A stretch of DNA of 64,000 bases from JAKFWF01 sp963732635 (GTDB lineage Bacteria > Pseudomonadota > Alphaproteobacteria > Rhizobiales > Hyphomicrobiaceae), in the NCBI GenBank assembly GCA_963732635.1, contig CAVTAL010000035.1:62001-126000 (forward strand). The letters run 5' to 3'. Positions 57,739 to 64,000 of the stretch are shown one piece after another (position 1 is the stretch's first letter; each line of letters starts with the position of its first letter). A program made the position numbers and the translations under genes. The notes under the pieces were generated by a model. It saw only the letters and a program-made list of their open reading frames with translations. It was not told the DNA's origin and ran no database searches.

Positions 57739-58606
57739 TCTCTTCTGTCCTTTCGGCGATCAGCCCGGTCGGACGGAACGCGAGCGTCGCCAGCAGCAGT
57801 CCGAAAACCACGAGGTCGATCCAGCCGGGATCGAGGTATTGCGTCGTGAAGCTCTCGATCAGCCCGACCAGCAGCCCGGCGATGATCGTGCCTTCGATGT
57901 TGCCGAAGCCGCCGATGATGACGATCGCGAACGCCTTCACGATCACCGAAGCGCCGGCGAACGGCGTCAGCACCAGGATCGGCCCCAGCATCGCCCCGGC
58001 CATGCCGGCGAATGCGGAGGCGATCACGAATGTCAGCATGATCACCTGGGCCTGATTGATGCCCATGAGGCCCGCCGTATCGCGATCCTGGGCGACGGCA
58101 CGCAGCGCCTTGCCCATGAAGGTGAAGCGCATGAACGCGTAGAGCAACCCGATCGAGATTGTCGAGACGACGATGATGATCAAGTTCTGCCAGGTGATGT
58201 AGATCCGGCCGAACTTCACGACCTCGTTGCTGTAGGGCGTGTCGAAGGCGAAGGGCACGGGGCCGAGCCACGCTAGCATGCCGTTCTGCATCATCACCGA
58301 CACACCGATGGTGGCGATCAAAGGCAGTAGTTCACTGCGCGTAGAACGCAACGGCTGGAAGATCGTAGCGTTTACCAGCCAGCCAAGCAGCCCACCAACG
58401 ACAAACGCCACCAAGATTGCGAGCAGATAATTGCCGCCGATGTATTGCATGAAGAAGTAGGCGACGAACGCACCGACGGTCACGATGTCGGCGTGCGCGA
58501 AGTTGATCTGAACCAGAACGCCGTAGATGAGAGTGAGCCCCAATGCCACGAGCACGTAGAGGCTTCCAAGGACGATACCGTTGAGAATCTGCTGGACGAT
58601 GATCAC
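57731..58606 (-). CDS. livH: branched-chain-type ABC permease LivH
   Basis: 291 residues with about eight membrane helices and LivH signatures: LYVLVALGLTLIYGVLVQIN, FAHADIVTVGAFVAYFF, RAVAQDRDTAGLMGINQAQV and GGFGNIEGTIIAGLLVGLIE. Partner of LivM. Lies 16 bp after the binding-protein gene. Confidence 0.93.
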   Translation of the reverse strand: MIIVQQILNGIVLGSLYVLVALGLTLIYGVLVQINFAHADIVTVGAFVAYFFMQYIGGNYLLAILVAFVVGGLLGWLVNATIFQPLRSTRSELLPLIATIGVSVMMQNGMLAWLGPVPFAFDTPYSNEVVKFGRIYITWQNLIIIVVSTISIGLLYAFMRFTFMGKALRAVAQDRDTAGLMGINQAQVIMLTFVIASAFAGMAGAMLGPILVLTPFAGASVIVKAFAIVIIGGFGNIEGTIIAGLLVGLIESFTTQYLDPGWIDLVVFGLLLATLAFRPTGLIAERTEENV

Positions 58607-58622
58607 GCGCGGTCTCGCCCGC

Positions 58623-59771
58623 TCACCACTTCAGCGACTTCCACGACAAGTCCGGTTGCGTCTCCATGTAGTGGATCGTGTCCTTGCGGGTATTCTGGTT
58701 GTTCGGCGCGAACTCGACGCTGCCGGTCACCCCCTCGTAGCCCTTGGTCGCGGCCAGCGTATCGCGGATCGACTGCGCGTCCTTAGCCCCGCGCTTGACG
58801 ACGTCGGCGATCAGCATGATCTGGTCATAGGCGTGGGCGTTGAGGTGGCTCGGATCGGCGTTGTACTTGGCCTTGAAGGCGGCGATGAAATTCTTCACCA
58901 CCGGACGCTCATCCGTCGGATCGAACTGCACGATGCGAACATAGCCAATCGCGGCCTTGCCTGCCTTCTGCTCGAAACCGAAGGGCAGCCAGATGGTGCC
59001 AAGTTGAACGGCAGGCCCACCCGCACCCTTGACGACACCGGCCTGCGCCAGCGCCTGAGTGACCTTGAGGCCTTGACCTTCGAGCGTATAGGTCGGGATC
59101 ACGTCGATCTTGCCGAGGCCTGCGATACGGGTTGCGATCGAAGTAAAGTCATTCACCTCACGGCCAAAGCCGATGTCCTCAAGCACCTTGCCGCCGAGCT
59201 TGGTGAAAGTGTCAGCGAAGACCTTGGCATTGCCGATGCCGGCATTGGTATTCTCGTGCAGCAGCACCGCCGTGCGAGCGCCGAGCTTGTTGTAGGCGTT
59301 GGTCGCAAGTTCCGTGCCCTGCATCACTTCATCGGGCATGATCCGGAAGGTCCACGGATTGCCGGGCTCGGTGACCTTGATCGACGACGATCCGGCATTG
59401 AGCAAAGGTATCTTGGCCGCTTCCATCAACGGCATGGCGGCGAGCGTCGCATCCGAGCATTCTTCCCCGATCACGATGTCGGGCTTGAACTGCTCGATCA
59501 GGCGCTTGGCGGCTTGTGTAGCCGGCAAGGGACTGCAGGCGGAATCTTCATACTGGATCTGAAATTTGTAACCGTTGACGCCCGACTTGTTCAGCTCCTC
59601 AAGCGCCAATTCGACGCCCTGCTTGTCCTGCACGCCGAAGTAGGCACCGGGACCGGAGATCGGCAGCAGCCCCCCGATCTTGATGACTTTGTCTTGCGCG
59701 GAGGCCCCGCCGCTCGACACCGCCGCCACGAGAACTCCGAGCGCCAGCGCCCGACCTGCAAATTTTAACAT
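58623..59771 (-). CDS. ABC substrate-binding protein, LivK-like (Peripla_BP_6)
   Basis: 382 residues from the ATG ending at 59771 (MLKFAGRALALGVLVAAVSS, signal cleavage after ASA). HAAT-type binding fold: IKIGGLLPISGPGAYFGVQD, EECSDATLAAMPLMEAAKIP, NAGSSSIKVTEPGNPWTFRI, LNAHAYDQIMLIADVVKRGA. First gene of the Liv-type operon. Such systems carry amino acids but also amides, urea and aromatic acids; the adjacent amidase and hydrolases argue for a non-amino-acid ligand. Confidence 0.91.
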   Translation of the reverse strand: MLKFAGRALALGVLVAAVSSGGASAQDKVIKIGGLLPISGPGAYFGVQDKQGVELALEELNKSGVNGYKFQIQYEDSACSPLPATQAAKRLIEQFKPDIVIGEECSDATLAAMPLMEAAKIPLLNAGSSSIKVTEPGNPWTFRIMPDEVMQGTELATNAYNKLGARTAVLLHENTNAGIGNAKVFADTFTKLGGKVLEDIGFGREVNDFTSIATRIAGLGKIDVIPTYTLEGQGLKVTQALAQAGVVKGAGGPAVQLGTIWLPFGFEQKAGKAAIGYVRIVQFDPTDERPVVKNFIAAFKAKYNADPSHLNAHAYDQIMLIADVVKRGAKDAQSIRDTLAATKGYEGVTGSVEFAPNNQNTRKDTIHYMETQPDLSWKSLKW

Positions 59772-59917
59772 GCCCACCGGTCCAACTCCTCGACTGCCCA
59801 TGACGGGATTAAGTCAGCAAATCGTAGGCTACGCAAGGCACGGCAGATGCCCAATTCAAGAGCGCCTGCATCAACATGAGGCTGTCTGCACGAAGAGACT
59901 CATGTCCAAGAACGGCT

Positions 59918-60709
59918 TCAGTCTCCGTTGAACTGAGGCTCCCGTTTTTGCGCAAACGCAGCAATCCCTTCCTGATAGTCGCGGCTGGCAACGGCGTCTC
60001 TCGCGGCATTTGCAATGTCTCGCGCGCGATCGCCGATCGAACCTTCAGCCAACGAACTGAGAATAAGCTTGGCGCCTGCAATCGTGCGTGGTGCTGAGGT
60101 CGTGAAAGATTTGGCGAATGTGGTCGCCGCGCCGCCAATATCGCCGTCCACGTGATGCGTCACCAGCCCAATGGCAGCGGCTTCAGGCATCACGATCCGA
60201 CGACCGGCGAACAGAATTTCGCGGGCCATGGCTTGGCCCACGGCCTGCAATAATTGCCGGGTCTCGGTGATACCGTAGACGATCCCGAGCCGGGCGGCAG
60301 GAATGGCGAAGTAAGCGGTGGCATCAGCGAAGCGGAAGTCACAGCATAGGGCCAAGCCCAGACCGCCGCCGACGCAAGCCCCGGAAATCGCTGCGATCGT
60401 CGGCTTCTTCGAACCGATGATGGCGTGTTCCGCGGCCTCGACCGAGAGATCGTAAGTCGCGCCGTCTTCTATTGTCGACCGCAGGCCGGAGAACTCCGAG
60501 ATGTCGGCACCCGCGCAGAAGTTGCCGCCCGCCCCGGTCAGGACGATACTGCGCACGCTTTTGTCGGCGTCGAGGTCGGCGAACATGGAGGCGAGGCCCC
60601 GCCACATGGCGAGGCTCATGGCGTTGCACTTGTGCTGTCGGTCGATGCGTACCACGGCGATGCCGTCGGCGCCGCGCGCAACTTTGATATCCGTCGCAGT
60701 CGTCGGCAT
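59918..60709 (-). CDS. enoyl-CoA hydratase/isomerase family protein
   Basis: 263 residues of crotonase fold: RIDRQHKCNAMSLAMWRGLA, the oxyanion-hole segments GGNFCAGADISEF and AISGACVGGGLGLALCCDFR, and AIPAARLGIVYGITETRQLL. The usual second Glu of hydratases is in a region reading GITETRQL. Likely hydrates or isomerises an acyl-CoA. On the same strand as the Liv operon, divergent from the second alpha/beta hydrolase. Confidence 0.88.
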   Translation of the reverse strand: MPTTATDIKVARGADGIAVVRIDRQHKCNAMSLAMWRGLASMFADLDADKSVRSIVLTGAGGNFCAGADISEFSGLRSTIEDGATYDLSVEAAEHAIIGSKKPTIAAISGACVGGGLGLALCCDFRFADATAYFAIPAARLGIVYGITETRQLLQAVGQAMAREILFAGRRIVMPEAAAIGLVTHHVDGDIGGAATTFAKSFTTSAPRTIAGAKLILSSLAEGSIGDRARDIANAARDAVASRDYQEGIAAFAQKREPQFNGD

Positions 60710-60920
60710 CACTTGGTCCTTGCTCTGAATTGCAGGCGAAGCGTACAGGTCCGCTTAACCGACGCATCGGACGAAAACGCGCGGGCGCCATGCACTCCTT
60801 GCGGGCGCTGCGCGCAATCGAGTTGAATAATCGATCGTGCAATGCTCGACTGCCGGTCGGCTGGTCGTGACACAGACGTCAGCCACGACGCTGCAATCCT
60901 CGAACCCCGGGAAGTCCCGC

Positions 60921-61802
60921 ATGTCTTTCATCACTACGACCGATGGCGTAAAGCTCGCTGTGGAAATCACGGGCGAAGGGCGACCGCTGGTATTCGTCCA
61001 CGAATTCGCCGGCGACATGCGCAGTTGGGAACCGCAGGTGCGCGCGTTCTCGCGAAAGTATCGCTGCATTACCTTCAATGCACGCGGCTACCCGCCATCC
61101 GATGTCCCAGCCACCGTCGAACACTACTCGCAGATGCGCGCGGCCGAAGACATTCGCGATGTGATCGATGGTCTGGGGCTCGGCAAGGCCCACGTCATCG
61201 GGCTGTCCATGGGCGGCTTTGCCACGCTCCATTTCGGCATGAAGTTCGCCGATCGCGCGCTATCACTGGTGCTGGCTGGCGCCGGTTACGGAGCCGAGAA
61301 GGCCAAGGCCGAGGAGTTCCGCGCCGGCGCGCTGCAATCGGCAGCGCAGTTCGAAACTCTAGGGGCGGAGAAATTCTCGCACATTTACGGAATGGCAGCG
61401 GCCAGAATTCCACTGCTCATAAAGGATCCGCGCGGCTGGGAGGAACATCGCAAGGTCCTAGGTGAGCATTCTTCGCTCGGCGCTGCGTTGACACTACGCG
61501 GGGTCCAGGCGCAGCGCCCCTCGATCTACGACTTCGAAACGCAGATGCGCGACATGAAGCTGCCGGTGCTCGTGGTCAGCGGCGACGAGGACGATCACTG
61601 CTTGCAGCCGGCATTGTTCCTGAAGCGCAACATCTCGGCCAGCGGCCTCGTCGTGCTGCCCAAGGTCGGCCATGCGATCAATCTGGAAGAACCGGCGCTG
61701 TTCAACGCGGCGGTTGCCGACTTCCTGGCGCAAGTCGAACTCGGCCGCTGGCTGCCGCGCGATCCACGCTGTGATCCCAACGAAAGCGTCAAGACGCGAT
61801 GA
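60921..61802 (+). CDS. alpha/beta hydrolase, paralogue of the 51595 gene
   Basis: 293 residues from the ATG at 60921 (MSFITTTDGVKLAVEITGEG). Features: VFVHEFAGDMRSWEPQVRAF, nucleophile GLSMGG, acid region SGDEDDHCLQPALF, His in KVGHAINLEE. The two hydrolases of this window are homologous over their full length and differ in the lid region. The stop overlaps the amidase ATG (ATGA), so ester or lactone cleavage is coupled to amide cleavage. Confidence 0.88.
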   Translation: MSFITTTDGVKLAVEITGEGRPLVFVHEFAGDMRSWEPQVRAFSRKYRCITFNARGYPPSDVPATVEHYSQMRAAEDIRDVIDGLGLGKAHVIGLSMGGFATLHFGMKFADRALSLVLAGAGYGAEKAKAEEFRAGALQSAAQFETLGAEKFSHIYGMAAARIPLLIKDPRGWEEHRKVLGEHSSLGAALTLRGVQAQRPSIYDFETQMRDMKLPVLVVSGDEDDHCLQPALFLKRNISASGLVVLPKVGHAINLEEPALFNAAVADFLAQVELGRWLPRDPRCDPNESVKTR

Positions 61803-63059
61803 CCGCGAGGGCCTCGGCGACCGAAGCCGCCCACTCGTGCCGAGCCCTGCGCGATCGCTTGCGCGCGTTCGTCGATATCCCGGTTGTGCCTTTGGCAGGC
61901 GCATCCGGCGGCGCACTCGGCGGGCTGCCGATCGCGATCAAGGACATGATCGACATTGCCGGTCGCGCACCGACCTTCGGTCTCGCCCAAGCGCCGCGAC
62001 ACGTGCCCGCCCGCAACGCTCGTGTTTTCGATATGCTGTCGAATGCCGGCGCCGTAACTGTCGCATTCGCTCAGATGTCGCCGCTGGCATATGAACCTTC
62101 GGGCGTGAACCCGCATCGCGGACGCCCACTAAATCCATGGAATGAAAACTATATCTGCGGCGGCTCGTCGTCCGGACCAGCGGTGGCGGTGGCATCCGGT
62201 TGCGTGCCGTTGGCACTCGGCTCCGATACTGCCGGATCGCTGCGAATTCCGGCTCACTGCTGTGGCATCACTGCGTGGAAGCCGACCTACGGACTGGTGC
62301 CGATCGAAGGCACCATGCCACTGGCGCCGAGCCTCGATGCGATCGGTTTCCTGGCGCGCGCTGCCAGCACGCATCGCGCCGGTCGCTGGAATATTCGCGG
62401 ATCGCAACGCCCCCCGCACGATGCGCCGCATCGCGGTGGCACATGATCTGACGCGGCGATCGTCTGCCAGCATCCAGGGTGCCGTCGCGGCCATGGAGCG
62501 GACGCTGCTCTCGATCGGTTGTTCGCTCGGTTCCGTTGCGCTGGAACCATTGCTGACTGCAACCGATGCGCCGGTCATGACCGTCCTGATGGGTGAAGCT
62601 GCGCGAACTAACGCGGATCTCATGGGCTCGGGTCTACTCGACCGCGACCTCAGGGCGCGCCTGGAAAAGGGGATCGCGATTTCCGACGCGCAGCTCGACG
62701 AAGCCCACTGCGGGCTCAAACAGTTGGCTGCGATCGAGATCGGAAGGCTGTTTTCTGCCACCGACGCCGTCTTGCTACCGGTGATGCCAATCAGCACGCC
62801 GCTGGTCGTGGCCTGCGAACCATCAGGGCCAGCGTTCGCTCCGCGCACGCTTTATGCACTGTCGAGCTTCACTCGCTTCGTCAACGCACTGGGGCTGCCG
62901 GCTGTTTCGGTCCCTGCCGGCGTCGACGAACACGGCCTTCCGATCGGCCTGCAATTGGTCGGACCACCAGGCAGCGATCGGGCTCTTATCATGCTCGCTT
63001 GCGAAATCCAGCGTGCTTCCCAATGGCATCGTCGCCTGCCGCCTGTGAGAGCGGACTAA
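61799..63059 (+). CDS. amidase (amidase-signature family), frameshift near 62375
   Basis: The amidase-signature triad is visible: Lys in LPIAIKDMIDIAG, cis-Ser in GGSSSGPAVAVASG and nucleophile Ser in SDTAGSLRIPAHC. The frame breaks near 62375 (LARAAS) and continues PVAGIFADRNAPRTMRRIAV to the end (GPPGSDRALIMLACEIQRAS, stop at 63057-63059). About 420 residues. Hydrolyses a carboxamide to acid and ammonia; coupled to the alpha/beta hydrolase upstream. Confidence 0.84.
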
Positions 63060-63083
63060 AAGAAATACCACCACCACATCGCG

Positions 63084-63559
63084 AAGATATGCGATGCGTG
63101 AGAGCGTTCGGGCGTGGTGACGGGCGACTATTTGTTCAGGTCGTCCAAGAAAAGACCGGTACGCGAGTGTGGATTCCGCTGCACCGCGATTTGCGAGATT
63201 TCCTTGCCTGCCTTGAGCGCCGCTCGATACACATCCTCACGGGTGAGCGCGGTCGGCCCTGGAACTCGAGAAGGGTTCAAGACAGTCTGGCAGCGACAAA
63301 TGGAGTTGGGGAAACTATGAAGGGAGACTGCCACGGGTTGGTGCCACATGGACCCCGTAAGTCAGCGGTGTGTTTCCAACCTGAGGCGGGCTGTACGACC
63401 GCTGAAGTTGCCGCCATTACCGGGCCGACACTCGAAATGGTCGAGCACTACGCTGCTGATCTCAACCGCCAACGGCTTTCTGCCCAAGCCATTGCCAAGT
63501 GGGAGCAGAACGCATCAGGATCATCGAATGGCGCCCGATTGTACAACGGCCGTCCATAA
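63084..63559 (+). pseudogene. tyrosine recombinase (phage-type integrase), C-terminal remnant
   Basis: Translations of this segment give FVQVVQEKTGTRVWIPLHRD, ERRSIHILTGERGRPWNSRR, VPHGPRKSAVCFQPEAGCTT and AEVAAITGPTLEMVEHYAAD. These are the end of an integrase catalytic domain: the second Arg in HGPRKS, the Tyr in VEHYA, while the usual His in TGHT reads TGPT. The N-terminal part and first Arg are missing, and frames shift near 63270-63310. It lies just beside the tRNA-Thr gene, a common attachment site, so it may be what is left of an integrated element. Confidence 0.7.
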
Positions 63560-63604
63560 TTGTACAACGTGACTGGCTCTATGAGCCTAAATCATTGATT
63601 TATA

Positions 63605-63681
63605 TGGTGCCGCAAGAGGGACTTCGAACCCCCGACCCCATCATTACGAATGATGTGCTCTACCAGCTGAGCTATTGCGGC
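63605..63681 (-). tRNA. tRNA-Thr (anticodon CGU)
   Basis: The minus strand folds as a tRNA: acceptor GCCGCAA/TTGCGGC, D-arm AGCTCAGCTGGTAGAGC, anticodon stem CATCA/TGATG with loop TTCGTAA (anticodon CGT, reading ACG), and an encoded CCA (63605-63607). The T-arm reads GGGGG-TTCGAAGT-CCCTC, an 8-nt loop where all normal tRNAs have seven (TTCGAGT), so one A appears extra near 63630. Confidence 0.95.
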
Positions 63682-63728
63682 CCGAACGTCATCTTTGATG
63701 ACATTCTGGTCGGTCGTCTACCTTGAAC

Positions 63729-63749
63729 CGCCGCTGCTGGCAAGCGGCG
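63729..63749 (-). terminator. hairpin between HAD gene and tRNA
   Basis: CGCCGCT-n7-AGCGGCG is a perfect 7-bp stem 38 bp after the HAD stop on the minus strand and ahead of the tRNA. No T-run follows, so terminator activity is uncertain. Confidence 0.35.
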
Positions 63750-63787
63750 TTCGAAACGCGGCCACGCGTCGGTCAGGAAATACCTGT

Positions 63788-64000
63788 TTAGGCGGCGCGG
63801 TCGGCCAATTGGGCGAGCGTCGCAAAATGATAGTCCGGCGTAGTTTCGGCGATAGCCTTGATCGTGCCACCGGCACTCAGCCCTTGGCGGCGCTCAATCC
63901 AGCAGGTGGTATAGCCGAGACACTTGGCGACGCCGATGTCGTGATACTGACTCTGCGCCACATGAAGAATGTCGCTTTGCACGAAGCCGGAGCGGCTGAT
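63788..64000 (-). CDS. HAD-superfamily hydrolase, haloacid dehalogenase type II-like (5' end outside window)
   Basis: The frame is open from the right edge to a TAG/TAA-type stop at 63788. It reads SDILHVAQSQYHDIGVAKCL followed by GYTTCWIERRQGLS, which matches the C-terminal motif of type II haloacid dehalogenase-like HAD proteins, where His/Asp of the QSxYHD element lines the active site. Only about 70 C-terminal residues are in the window, so the nucleophile Asp is not seen and substrate cannot be judged. Confidence 0.75.
   Translation of the reverse strand: MSRSGFVQSDILHVAQSQYHDIGVAKCLGYTTCWIERRQGLSAGGTIKAIAETTPDYHFATLAQLADRAA

Noticed and set aside
59772..59917. Sigma-54 site before the Liv-type operon
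   Set aside because: No GG-N10-GC match to the consensus was found on the minus strand upstream of the binding-protein gene.

Overview
The window is GC-rich DNA from an alphaproteobacterium, most likely a Hyphomicrobiales/Bradyrhizobium-like lineage. This is inferred from codon use, the abundance of TRAP, NMT1-type and Liv-type transporters, and the IS types; it is not proven. Many otherwise conserved genes carry single-base frameshifts, several in homopolymers. One lies in an exactly repeated unit and one in a tRNA T-loop, so much of the apparent gene decay may be base-level error. I annotate such genes as one locus and give the break point.

Region 1 (1-11.3 kb) is the most unusual. A minus-strand operon holds a 38-residue peptide gene, an MvdC/MvdD-like ATP-grasp peptide ligase and a Mur-ligase-like protein that runs off the left edge. 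This has the form of a graspetide-type RiPP locus with an added Mur-type ligase. Beside it lie two dynamin-like GTPases, a membrane protein with a C-terminal J-domain-like segment, a single-span membrane protein, and two divergent secreted binding proteins sharing a homologous Cys-containing domain (one fused to a TAXI-like domain, one to LysM). A class III aminotransferase follows.

Region 2 (13-27.3 kb) holds a heavily frameshifted TPR/glycosyltransferase gene, a giant RTX/VCBS secreted protein with five near-identical 306-bp repeats, and an insertion-sequence cluster: an IS66 element that splits an IS1595-type transposase, then an intact IS701/IS4-like transposase.

Region 3 (27.3-51 kb) looks like a nitrogen-scavenging island. 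It contains a TRAP transporter with a GntR regulator, three NMT1/NrtA-type ABC systems, three amidohydrolases, an acetamidase/formamidase, cyanase, a tandem rhodanese, an OsmC protein and an acyl-CoA dehydrogenase-like protein. Four sites matching the sigma-54 -24/-12 consensus (GG-N10-GC in a TGGCAY-type context) sit in front of the four transcription units. A TetR gene with paired CAGAMCGGTCTG palindromes adds a second control layer; one palindrome overlaps the expected start of the cyanase operon.

Region 4 (50.8-63 kb) is a second catabolic cluster: SDRs, an epimerase, two paralogous alpha/beta hydrolases, a complete Liv-type transporter, an enoyl-CoA hydratase-like protein and an amidase. 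The right end carries a truncated tyrosine recombinase beside a tRNA-Thr(CGU), then the 3' part of a HAD hydrolase.
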